A DNA stretch of 64,000 nt. Origin: Pseudomonadota bacterium. Its GTDB lineage: Bacteria; Myxococcota_A; Bradymonadia; Bradymonadales; GCA-2716585. Each line of letters begins with the position of its first letter. The stretch's first letter is position 1. Location: the NCBI GenBank assembly GCA_005804885.1, contig SYOX01000130.1, forward strand, positions 1 through 64,000, in the 5' to 3' direction. The notes beneath the pieces were generated by a model. It did not search any database. It had not been told where the DNA came from and saw only the letters and a program-made list of their open reading frames with translations. Shown here piece after piece: positions 56,958 through 64,000 of this stretch. The translations under genes and the position numbers were made by a program.

Positions 56958-58954
56958 TCGGCGGGGGTGGCGATCAGGTCGGCGTCGATGGAGATGTAAT
57001 CGCCGCTGGGGCCGTCGGCGTGGGCGGCGACCTCGTCGAGGCCGATGCCGAGGATGCTGACCGAGCCGAGGTCGAAGAGGCCGCTGAGGCCGTCGCGGCC
57101 GAGGATGGCGGGGAGGCTTTCGAAGAGGCTCTGGACGACCGTCTCGACCTTCTCGTCGTCGAGGTCAAAGAGGGGCTCGTCCTCCACATCGGCGCTGACG
57201 TCGATGTCGAAGTCGAGCGAGAGCTCGCCGTTCTCGTCGAGGCGGACGCCGACGTCGAGGGTCAGGACGATGGCGACGGTGGCCCAGCGGGAGGGCTGGC
57301 CGCCCTCCGGGGCGAAGGCCAGGTCGAGCAGCAGGTCGGCGAACTGGACCCTCATCTGGCGGTCGGCCTCGGCCAGCGGGGTGACGACGGGGGGCAGCAG
57401 GGGGCGCAGGTTGACGTCAACGGGCGTGTCGCTCGGAGCGTGCTCCTTGAGCTCATTGCCGACCAGCAGCGACAGCGCGCCGACGTTGAGGTCGATGGGC
57501 AGCACCCCGTCCTCGCCGAGCAGCTCGCGGACCTCCAGGTTGAGGATCCCGCCCCTCCAGGCCTGGGCGAACATCTTGTTGAGCATGTCGTCGGCGACGG
57601 ACAGGCGCACCATCCGAGAGGGGCGCCCGGCCGGCGGCGCGCTGGGGGTGCGCAGGACGCCAGGGGAGGGCAGGGCGCCGGGCGCCGCGGGGACGTCGAT
57701 GTCGACGTCGCCCTTGAGGTCGATGCCGTTGGTCGAGATCGTGATCGTGTTGAGCTGGATGTCGAAGGGCAGGGTGATGCCGAGCAGGGTGATCTCCTGG
57801 TCGAAGAGGGAAGGGTCAAAGAGATCGCCGACGACGAACTGCTCCAGCAGGGCGGTCATGCCGTTCTCGGCCACGCTGCGCAGGATCACCTCCAGCGCGT
57901 CGACGACGCCTTGATCCAGCTCCTCGCCGAAGTCCACGTCAAAGGCCCGCAGGTTGACCTCGACGCCCTGCGTGCGAGCCTGGATGCTGCCGCTCTCGGT
58001 CAGGGTGACGTAGACGTCGGCCTGGACCTCGGCGGGGTTGGCGCTGATGGTGCCCTGGGCGCCGTTGCCGATCTGGACGCGCAGCGCCAGGCCGAAGAGG
58101 TCGGCGCGGACCTGGAGGCGGCCGTCGAGGGGGATGAGGTCGATGGCGGCGCGCTCAACCTCGACGCCGAGGATGCGGAAGCTGTCGCTGGGGGGCAGGT
58201 TGGCGGTCAGGAGCTCGTTGAGGGTGTCGCCCTGGAGCAGGTCGATCATGGCCTCCTCGATGACGGCGAAGGCGCTCGTGTCGACGCGGGCCTCGATGGC
58301 GTCGCTGGAGGGGCGATCAAAGGGGGTGAACTCGCCGTAGATCGCCCCTCGGGTGGTCTGGCTCTTGCGCTCGGCGCGGTCGGTGGCGACGAGCTCCATG
58401 ACGTTGAGGCCGATCTGGGGCGCCGTGACGACTTCGAAGGAGCCGTCGCCGCGCAGGTCGACGGGCTGCCCGTTGAGGGTCAGCGCCTTGACGCCGAGGC
58501 CAGCGTCGCTGACCTGCCCCCGGATCAGGAGGCGGTCGTCCTGACCCAGGACGATGAACTGGCCGCGGTCGGGGGTGTCGATCTGGATCTTGGGGGGGGT
58601 CAGATCGACCTGGACGTCGACGCTGCGCGTCTCGGCGTTGTCGGCCTCGACGACGATGGTCTGGTCACCCTCGGGCAGCGCGATCCCCAGGGAGAAGGCG
58701 CCGCCCTGGACGGGCGCGGTCTGGCCGTTGATCCGCACCTGGGAGAGGTTCGAGGCGCGGCCCTCGACCGTGGCGGTCCTCGTCAGGACGATCTCGCCCT
58801 GGAGCGGGGCCGTGATCTCGATCGAGCCGGGGCCGCCGTCGTTGTTGGGGGTGTTGACGCCGTCCGTCCCGTTTCCGGTCTTGTCGGAGCAGCCGGACAG
58901 GGCGAGGATGGCGGCGAGGCCGATCGGGAGCAGGGGGGCGGCGGGTATGTGCAT
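56951..58954 (-). CDS. Large lipoprotein with Ig-like N-terminus
   Basis: The 667-residue product has a lipobox (LALSGC). One or two Ig-like segments resembling glucodextranase domain B follow (ITAPLQGEIVLTRTATVEGRASNLSQVRINGQTAPVQGGAFSLGIALPEGDQTIVVEADNA). The long remainder repeats amphipathic beta-rich units about ISTNGIDLKGDVDIDV, AQAWRGGILNLEV and LDLAFAPEG. It also has internal symmetry that could fit a lipid-binding (TULIP-like) or barrel-like fold; this is inference. ATG 58954 is the first Met before the signal. It may be the last gene of the kinase/TusA-DsrE operon (91 bp gap). Confidence 0.8.
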   Translation of the reverse strand: MHIPAAPLLPIGLAAILALSGCSDKTGNGTDGVNTPNNDGGPGSIEITAPLQGEIVLTRTATVEGRASNLSQVRINGQTAPVQGGAFSLGIALPEGDQTIVVEADNAETRSVDVQVDLTPPKIQIDTPDRGQFIVLGQDDRLLIRGQVSDAGLGVKALTLNGQPVDLRGDGSFEVVTAPQIGLNVMELVATDRAERKSQTTRGAIYGEFTPFDRPSSDAIEARVDTSAFAVIEEAMIDLLQGDTLNELLTANLPPSDSFRILGVEVERAAIDLIPLDGRLQVRADLFGLALRVQIGNGAQGTISANPAEVQADVYVTLTESGSIQARTQGVEVNLRAFDVDFGEELDQGVVDALEVILRSVAENGMTALLEQFVVGDLFDPSLFDQEITLLGITLPFDIQLNTITISTNGIDLKGDVDIDVPAAPGALPSPGVLRTPSAPPAGRPSRMVRLSVADDMLNKMFAQAWRGGILNLEVRELLGEDGVLPIDLNVGALSLLVGNELKEHAPSDTPVDVNLRPLLPPVVTPLAEADRQMRVQFADLLLDLAFAPEGGQPSRWATVAIVLTLDVGVRLDENGELSLDFDIDVSADVEDEPLFDLDDEKVETVVQSLFESLPAILGRDGLSGLFDLGSVSILGIGLDEVAAHADGPSGDYISIDADLIATPADP

Positions 58955-59045
58955 GATCTCTCCGGGGGTTTTGACCGTGGCGCGCAGGCGCGGCGGTCTC
59001 GCGTGGGATCAATCCTGCCCTAAAGCCGGCCGCGCCGCCAGCGCG

Positions 59046-60236
59046 CTAGAAGCTCAAGCAGAGCGCGGCGCCTTGGGCGTCGTCGATGAAGGCGCGCGCG
59101 GCGACCAGCTCCACCTGCTCGCCGGCGACGAGATCTTCGGCGCGCCAGCCGAGCGCGCTGAGGCTGCGCCGACAGATCTTGAAGGCGACGCCGGACTGCT
59201 GGCACCGAGCGATGGCGCCCTGGAGGGCCTCGGCTGAGGGCTCCCCGGAGGGCGTGGGGGGCTTGCGCTGGAGGCGCTTCAGGAGGCTTGAGCGGGTCGT
59301 CTGGCGCTCGGAGATCAGGAGGCCGATGGCGCGGCCGGTGAAGAAGACCGTGGTGGTCATCCCCCTGTGGGTGGCCTCGACGGCCATGTCCAGGGCCGAC
59401 AGGGCCGTGGCCGGGTCATCGCGCGAGAGCATGATCGCGGCGCGCAGGCGCTCGCTCGGGGTGGGGCGAGGGGGCGGCGCCGAGCTCCGAGGCTCGCGCG
59501 GGTGGGGCTCGGGGCTCGGGGTCTGGGCTGACAGGTCGAACATCGAGGGTTCGTCGGATGGGGAGGGCAGGTCGATGGATTGGGTGTTCCTGGGAGAAGG
59601 CAGGGGGGTCCGGTGGCGCTCGGGGGCGCTCGCGGTGATGGCCCGAGCGTTGCGGTGGGTCTGATCGGAGCGTTCGAAGATGGGGTTGTGGTCGGCGCTG
59701 GTCGACGCCCCAAGCTCCAGGTGGGCCGTCGTGGCGCCGTCGTGGGTGGCGTTGAGGTGGTGCAGGCGCGCGTCGTGGTCCTGGCACCAGCGCGTCAGGA
59801 GCGCTTCGAAGGACGGCCCCTGACCGATCAAGGCCACCTCGGCGTGCTTATCGCCGATCTCCTCGGCGATCCCGTCGAGGACGTCGAGGAGGGAGGCGTC
59901 GTCGAGGCTGCGGCAGTCGGCCACGCGCGAGATCAGCGCCGACTCGACGTCGCTCAGGCCCAGCCCGTCTGCGCTCTCGTGGCTTGCCCCCTTCGAGGCC
60001 AGGGACTCGACGGTGATGAGGGCCTCGAAGACCCCCTCGCGGCTCTCCAGGGAGACGAGCGTGGCCCCTGAGGCGCGACACCAGGCGCGCATGGTGTTGG
60101 GGAACAGGGGATCGTCGGCCAGGACGCGGTAGAGGGCGTCGCGATCAGGGCTCTCCCGCACGAGGCGAGCGAGCTTCATGGTGGGATAGGGGCTTATGCG
60201 GCCGGTGTAGTTGAGGATGACCTCGCGCTTCTTCAT
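59046..60236 (-). CDS. TusA-TusA-DsrE fusion protein
   Basis: The 396-residue product has three sulfur-relay-like domains. Residues 1-76 follow TusA (PYPTMKLARLVRESPDRDALYRVLADDPLFPNTMRAWCRASGATLVSL), but the CPxP motif reads SPYP, so the persulfide Cys is missing. Residues about 86-175 resemble a second, weaker TusA unit (AEVALIGQGPSFEALLTRWCQDHDARLHHL). After a Pro/Ser-rich linker, residues 258-396 look like DsrE/DsrF (LRAAIMLSRDDPATALSALDMAVEATHRGMTTTVFFTGRAIGLL), with Cys near the active position (FKICRRSL, ARCQQSG). Its ATG overlaps the TGA of the kinase gene. It may be a sulfur-carrier or signalling adaptor controlled by that kinase. Confidence 0.75.
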   Translation of the reverse strand: MKKREVILNYTGRISPYPTMKLARLVRESPDRDALYRVLADDPLFPNTMRAWCRASGATLVSLESREGVFEALITVESLASKGASHESADGLGLSDVESALISRVADCRSLDDASLLDVLDGIAEEIGDKHAEVALIGQGPSFEALLTRWCQDHDARLHHLNATHDGATTAHLELGASTSADHNPIFERSDQTHRNARAITASAPERHRTPLPSPRNTQSIDLPSPSDEPSMFDLSAQTPSPEPHPREPRSSAPPPRPTPSERLRAAIMLSRDDPATALSALDMAVEATHRGMTTTVFFTGRAIGLLISERQTTRSSLLKRLQRKPPTPSGEPSAEALQGAIARCQQSGVAFKICRRSLSALGWRAEDLVAGEQVELVAARAFIDDAQGAALCLSF

Positions 60237-61696
60237 GGTCGCGCCGCGTCGGGGATGAGGATGGGCGAAGACAGCGCGTCGCTGGCGCTGCTGGCGAAGC
60301 TGTCCAGGAGGGCCTTGCGGCCGGGTCGCTGCCGCTGTCGGTCGATCAACGCCCGCAGCGCACCCTTGAAGGCGTCGGGGCTGATGGGGGCGATCAGGAT
60401 GTGGTCGACGCCGCAGAACTCGAGGGTGTTGTGGAGCAGCTCGGCGTCGAGGTGGGTGGAGAGCAGGGCGCGGGCGGTCAGCCCGAGGACGTCGAGCGCG
60501 CGCAGCAGCGGGTCCTCGATGATGGCGTGCAGGTCGCTGAAGACGACCACGGCCGGCGGGTTCACGCGGCCCTTCTTGAGCAGCGAGAGCATGGCGCTGC
60601 GGGCCTGGGTGGGCAGGATGCGGACCTCGACGGCGCTCAAGTCCAGCGCGGCCTGGATGAGCTCCTGGTGGATGCCCGGCGCGTCGGTCAGCACCCAGAT
60701 CTCCATCGGGTGATCCGGGGAGGCCAGGGCGATGGCCGAGCGCTCCCCGATGAAGTCGGGAGCGACGGCGTCGCGCGCGTCAGGGAAGCGCTCCAGCGTG
60801 GCCGAGGCGGCCTGCGAGAAGTTCAAGCCGGAGAGCGCGCGGTAGAAGGCGTCCGTGTCCTGGAAGCGATCCTCGGGGCGCTTCTCAAGGCCCTTGTGGA
60901 CCAGGGAGGAGAGGCCGCGCGGGACGTTGGCGCGCAGGTGCAGCAGCGGCGGCGGGGTCTTGAGGTGGTCGTTGAGCAAGGCGTCGCTGTCGACGCCCTC
61001 GAAGGGCGGCGCCCCGGCGAGCAGCTCGTAGAGGACGACCGAGAGGCTGTAGAGATCCGAGGCGACGGTGGCCGGCTTGCCCTGGATGATCTCGGGCGCC
61101 ATGTAGCGCGCCGTCCCAAAGATCATCTCGGCCTTCGGCCCCGCAGGCTCCCTGGCGGCGATCGCGCTCGACAAACCGTAGTCGATGAGCTTGATGTGGT
61201 TCGGGTTGTAAGGGACCTTGGCCAGGACGAGGTTCTCAGGCTTGAGGTCGCCGTGGAGCAGGCCGTGGCCGTGGGCCTCGGAGAGGCCCGCGAGCGCCTG
61301 GAGCGCGATCTGGACGGCGCGCTCGACGCCGATCTCCCGCTCGGTCAGGAGCAGATCCCGGACATCCTGCCCGCCGATGTACTCCGTGACGACGAAGAGC
61401 ACCCGCTCCCCGTCGGCGTCCTGCTCCACGCCCGCGTCCAGCAAGGTCACGTTGTTGGGGTGCTGGAGCAGAGAGAGCGCCCGGACCTCCTGCTGAAAGC
61501 TCTGCACGTGCAAGTCGTTGCGCGCGCTCAAGAACTTGATGACCGCCGACCTGTTCAGCGCCCGTTGCCTCGCCAGCACCACGCGCGTCATCGGCCGCGT
61601 CTTGAGGTCGCGGAGCGCGCTATACTCCCGGCCGTTGAGGCAGAAGTTCGAGCTCCCGGTGAAGAAACCAGGACCCTCTTGCTTCGCATCTCCCAT
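60233..61696 (-). CDS. Ser/Thr protein kinase with C-terminal receiver-like domain
   Basis: The 487-residue product has a Hanks-type kinase domain (about 25-290). The catalytic Lys is in RSAVIKFLS, the catalytic loop is LLHGDLKPENLVL (HGD instead of HRD), the metal motif LIDYGLSS (DYG for DFG), and FGTARYMAPEIIQG the activation segment. The Gly-rich loop is weak. Residues about 330-450 form a receiver-like alpha/beta region (MEIWVLTDAPGIHQELIQAAL, AVVVFSDLHAIIEDPLLRAL) without a clear phosphoacceptor. No membrane segment is seen. It is co-translated with the TusA-DsrE fusion (ATGA overlap). The start is ATG 61696. Confidence 0.88.
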   Translation of the reverse strand: MGDAKQEGPGFFTGSSNFCLNGREYSALRDLKTRPMTRVVLARQRALNRSAVIKFLSARNDLHVQSFQQEVRALSLLQHPNNVTLLDAGVEQDADGERVLFVVTEYIGGQDVRDLLLTEREIGVERAVQIALQALAGLSEAHGHGLLHGDLKPENLVLAKVPYNPNHIKLIDYGLSSAIAAREPAGPKAEMIFGTARYMAPEIIQGKPATVASDLYSLSVVLYELLAGAPPFEGVDSDALLNDHLKTPPPLLHLRANVPRGLSSLVHKGLEKRPEDRFQDTDAFYRALSGLNFSQAASATLERFPDARDAVAPDFIGERSAIALASPDHPMEIWVLTDAPGIHQELIQAALDLSAVEVRILPTQARSAMLSLLKKGRVNPPAVVVFSDLHAIIEDPLLRALDVLGLTARALLSTHLDAELLHNTLEFCGVDHILIAPISPDAFKGALRALIDRQRQRPGRKALLDSFASSASDALSSPILIPDAARP

Positions 61697-61916
61697 GAAT
61701 CCGGTGCCTCAGAGCGTGATAGCTCGGAAATGGTGCATAATTGATCAGTGTTGAAGCGCCTGCGATAACACCGTGGTTAAAATAGTTCACAATCGTGCGC
61801 CGAGCAAGGTGGAATAAACCACTGCGCCATCGCCGAGCGCCTCGCGGCCGCTGCGCTCGCGCCGCCGCCGGCAGATCGGTTAAGGTGGCGCGGGTCTTCA
61901 AGGCAAGGGGGGATGG
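61697..61916. other. Divergent regulatory region
   Basis: Space between the kinase and radical SAM genes. It is locally AT-rich at 61735-61795 (cataattgatcagtgttg and ggttaaaatagttcacaat) and probably holds promoters for both. No single promoter is convincing. Confidence 0.45.
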
Positions 61917-63815
61917 ATGTCCGTCGTGTTGATCGCGCCTCCGATGGTCAGAGCTTGCGAGCCGCTGCTGGGGATAGCCACCCTCAAGGCCTTCCTCGAG
62001 GTCAACGGGGTGCGCTGCGACTGCATCGACGCCAACGCCCACGCCCAGGAGTGGCTTCTGGACGCCGACCGGCTCGACGGGCAGGTCGAGCGGCTCACGC
62101 GCACCCGCGGGGCCTCGGCGATGGCCCTGTCGCGCGCGCGCTCCTGGCCGACGCTGCGCCGTCAGGTCGGCGTCCTCAAGGCGCAGCTCCGCACCCCCGA
62201 GGGCTACGCCACCGCCAACCGCTACCGGACCACCGCGACCTGCCTCAACCGGGTCATGAACATCGCCGGCCTGTGCCACGGCGTCGAGGCGGGCTCGCCG
62301 ATCCGCGCCAGCCTGAGCAATTACGAGGACCTGCGCTTCTCCGACATGGACTCGGCGCAGCTCGCCGAGGGCGCCGCCCAGCCCGAACTCAACCTCTTCT
62401 ACGACTACTTCCGCGAGCTCCTGCTGCCGGAGCTCGTCGCCCGCCGGCCAGCCATCATCGGCCTCTCCTTCATCTTCCGCAGCCAGCTCCTGTGCGGCCT
62501 GGTGCTGGCGCGCATGATCCGCGAGGCCCTGCCCGAGGCGCTGGTCGTCATCGGCGGCGAGCTGATCTCGGCCTGGGTCGACGTGCTGGAGCAGACCCAC
62601 CTGCCCACCCTCGCCGACGCCATCCTCCCCTACGAAGGCGAGCTCGGGCTGCTGGCCCTGGCCAGAGCGATCGCCCAGGAAGACCACGCAGAGGCGCGCC
62701 CCGCAGATCGCGACGCGCGGCTGGCGTCGGTCCCCAACCTGATCTGGACCGACGCCGGCGGGCGGCTCCGGCGAAACCCCACCCGCAAGGTCCAGGCGCT
62801 CTCGGAGCTGCCGCCGCCCGATTACAGCTGGGCGCCCTGGGATCTCTACCTCGCCCCGGTTCGCACCGCCGCGATGGTGACCGCCCGCGGCTGCTACTGG
62901 AACCGCTGCACCTTCTGCCCCGAGGTCATCAACCCCGAGACCTTGCTGCGCGTGGCGGACGTCGATCGCCTGACCGCGGACATGGACGACCTCCACGATC
63001 GATGGGGCGTCGCGCACTTCCACTTCATCGACTCGGCGCTGCCGCCACGAACCCTCAAGGGGATCGCGCGCCACATCATCGACCGACAGCGGCCCTACAC
63101 CTGGTACGGCTTCTCTCGCCTGGAGCGGACGCTGGCCATCCCCGGCACGGCCGAGCTCCTGGGTCGCGGAGGCTGCCGGATGCTCAAGCTGGGCCTGGAG
63201 ACCGGCAGCCAGCGCCTGCTCGACGGGATGGACAAGCGACAGGAGCTGGACGTCGTCTCCAGGATCCTCCGCGCCCTGCGCGACGCGCGCGTGATGGTGC
63301 ACGCCTTCTTGATGTTCGGCACGCCCCGCGAGGAGTTCGAAGACGCCGAGATGACCCGCCAGTTCATCGCCGCCCACCACGACTGCGTCCAGTTCGTCAA
63401 CTGCTCCATCATGAACCTCGCCCATGGCTCGCCCATGGCCCTCGATCCCCCGAGCCACGGGATCTTGAGCGTCCAGCCCTTCGCCATCGAGGGGCGCGCG
63501 CTGGATCTGGCCCTCTACAGCAACTTCGAAGGCGTGGGCTGGGGGCGGGTCGAGGCGCGGCGCTACCTGCACAAGGTCTTCCTCAAGGACCCGGCGGTGC
63601 GGCCGATCCACTTAAGGACCCCCGCGCTCTTTGACTCCAACCACTCGGCCTTCTTCCACCCCCTCGTCTTTGGCTCCCCCGAGGAGGGACTGCAAGATAA
63701 AACGTGTAAGATAAGCCAGGGTATATCATCAGAGCACGGAGCCCCAGTTGGCGGGGATCCGTCCCTCAAATCGGATGTGGAGCGCGGCCAGGATCTGCTT
63801 CCAGTAGGGCCTTGA
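61917..63815 (+). CDS. B12-binding radical SAM protein, 3' end altered by an IS
   Basis: The 632-residue reading frame begins with a B12-binding-like region (MSVVLIAPPMVRACEPLLGIATLKAFLEVNGV; LVVIGGELISA near residue 215). A radical SAM domain follows with RGCYWNRCTFCPEVINP (a CX4CX2C version of the cluster motif used in this subfamily) and further GGCRMLKLGLETGSQRLLDGM and FLMFGTPREEFEDAEM. Such proteins often modify natural products or cofactors. From about codon 592 (position 63691) the frame runs into the IS256 element, so the last 40 residues are antisense to the transposase. The native end is lost or unknown. It may still be active. Confidence 0.8.
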   Translation: MSVVLIAPPMVRACEPLLGIATLKAFLEVNGVRCDCIDANAHAQEWLLDADRLDGQVERLTRTRGASAMALSRARSWPTLRRQVGVLKAQLRTPEGYATANRYRTTATCLNRVMNIAGLCHGVEAGSPIRASLSNYEDLRFSDMDSAQLAEGAAQPELNLFYDYFRELLLPELVARRPAIIGLSFIFRSQLLCGLVLARMIREALPEALVVIGGELISAWVDVLEQTHLPTLADAILPYEGELGLLALARAIAQEDHAEARPADRDARLASVPNLIWTDAGGRLRRNPTRKVQALSELPPPDYSWAPWDLYLAPVRTAAMVTARGCYWNRCTFCPEVINPETLLRVADVDRLTADMDDLHDRWGVAHFHFIDSALPPRTLKGIARHIIDRQRPYTWYGFSRLERTLAIPGTAELLGRGGCRMLKLGLETGSQRLLDGMDKRQELDVVSRILRALRDARVMVHAFLMFGTPREEFEDAEMTRQFIAAHHDCVQFVNCSIMNLAHGSPMALDPPSHGILSVQPFAIEGRALDLALYSNFEGVGWGRVEARRYLHKVFLKDPAVRPIHLRTPALFDSNHSAFFHPLVFGSPEEGLQDKTCKISQGISSEHGAPVGGDPSLKSDVERGQDLLPVGP

Positions 63816-64000
63816 GCGTCTGCCGAAGGCCTTGTCGTTGATCTTGCGCGCCAAGAGCGTCATCAGCCTCAGGCCGCTGTCTCGGTTCGGGAAAGACCTC
63901 TTGGTTTTCAACACCTTGCGCTGCTGGTTGTGCACGTTCTCGATCGCGTTGGTCGTGTAGATCAACTTTCGCAGCATCGGCCCCATCGACCAGAGCCCTT
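63691..64000 (-). mobile_element. IS256-family insertion sequence, end fragment
   Basis: Base composition drops sharply near 63691 (caagataaaacgtgtaagat), the likely left terminus, with the transposase gene inside. The element continues beyond the window. Terminal inverted repeat and target duplication cannot be verified without the other end. Confidence 0.75.
63729..64000 (-). CDS. IS256-family (Mutator) transposase, C-terminal part
   Basis: On the minus strand the frame is open from the window edge to TGA at 63729 and reads (LWS)MGPMLRKLIYTTNAIENVHNQQRKVLKTKRSFPNRDSGLRLMTLLARKINDKAF, the conserved C-terminal DDE region of IS256 transposases (YTTNAIE block with the catalytic Glu). The N-terminus is outside the window. 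The radical SAM gene is on the opposite strand, so the two overlap antisense at 63729-63815. Confidence 0.92.
   Translation of the reverse strand, partial: GLWSMGPMLRKLIYTTNAIENVHNQQRKVLKTKRSFPNRDSGLRLMTLLARKINDKAFGRRSRPYWKQILAALHIRFEGRIPANWGSVL

Noticed and set aside
63691-64000. Full prophage or integrative element at the right edge
   Set aside because: Only an IS256 transposase end is visible; no integrase, phage structural gene or attachment site is seen near the tRNA genes either.

Overview
The window is about 64 kb of very GC-rich bacterial DNA with dense coding and strongly G/C-biased third codon positions. The gene families point to a deltaproteobacterium-like lineage (Myxococcota or Bradymonadota). 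They include a TIGR02147-family protein, a receiver-DUF4388-TPR protein, DUF4382 and choice-of-anchor D lipoproteins, a thrombospondin type 3 repeat protein, a FadL-type porin, a DUF1800/DUF1501 pair, and many predicted lipoproteins. This is inferred from gene content only; no rRNA or taxonomic marker is present. Several promoters fit a TTGNNN-N17/18-TANNNT sigma70 pattern.

Layout. 1-4.6 kb: end of an acidic protein, a 29-bp tandem repeat, TIGR02147 protein coupled to a lipoprotein, and the DUF1800/DUF1501 pair. 4.7-14.7 kb: HDOD-GGDEF cyclase, a variant acyltransferase, a secreted VWA protein, an APH-like phosphotransferase, a promoter/terminator-bounded structured RNA candidate at 10.07-10.27 kb, DUF1697, GNAT, a TSP3+STN membrane protein and an SLC12-type cotransporter. 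14.8-26.4 kb: a HEAT-repeat protein fused to an aldo/keto reductase fold without its catalytic residues, a pentapeptide-repeat membrane protein, two outer-membrane barrel proteins, a MITE-like inverted-repeat element, and two tandem choice-of-anchor D lipoproteins. 26.4-38.1 kb: mtaB, an unknown protein, and a three-gene minus-strand cluster (DUF1449/YqiJ-like OB-fold protein, flotillin, and a 2041-residue DUF3686 AAA ATPase). 38.4-43.1 kb: folK overlapping a TPR lipoprotein, and a FliJ/SctO-like coiled-coil gene overlapping recD2, whose promoter carries a LexA-box-like dyad. 43.3-53.7 kb: a second copy of the repeat element, lipoproteins, a receiver-DUF4388-TPR protein, a FadL porin operon, topB and an SDR.

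53.8-55.8 kb is the most unusual non-coding stretch. A near-consensus promoter and a strong terminator enclose a roughly 300-nt transcript with a 56-codon ORF. A second terminator follows, then nine tRNA genes in 1.2 kb (Asn, three Gly isoacceptors, two identical GAA tRNAs, Cys, Ala, Thr), several with odd structural features.

56-64 kb holds a DUF4382 lipoprotein, a large lipoprotein, a TusA-TusA-DsrE fusion translationally coupled to a Ser/Thr kinase with a degenerate receiver-like tail, and a B12-binding radical SAM protein. The 3' end of that last gene runs into an IS256-family element cut by the window edge.

A recurring trait is in-frame short tandem repeats (12, 15, 18 and 45 bp units) inside at least five genes, including within the large ATPase.
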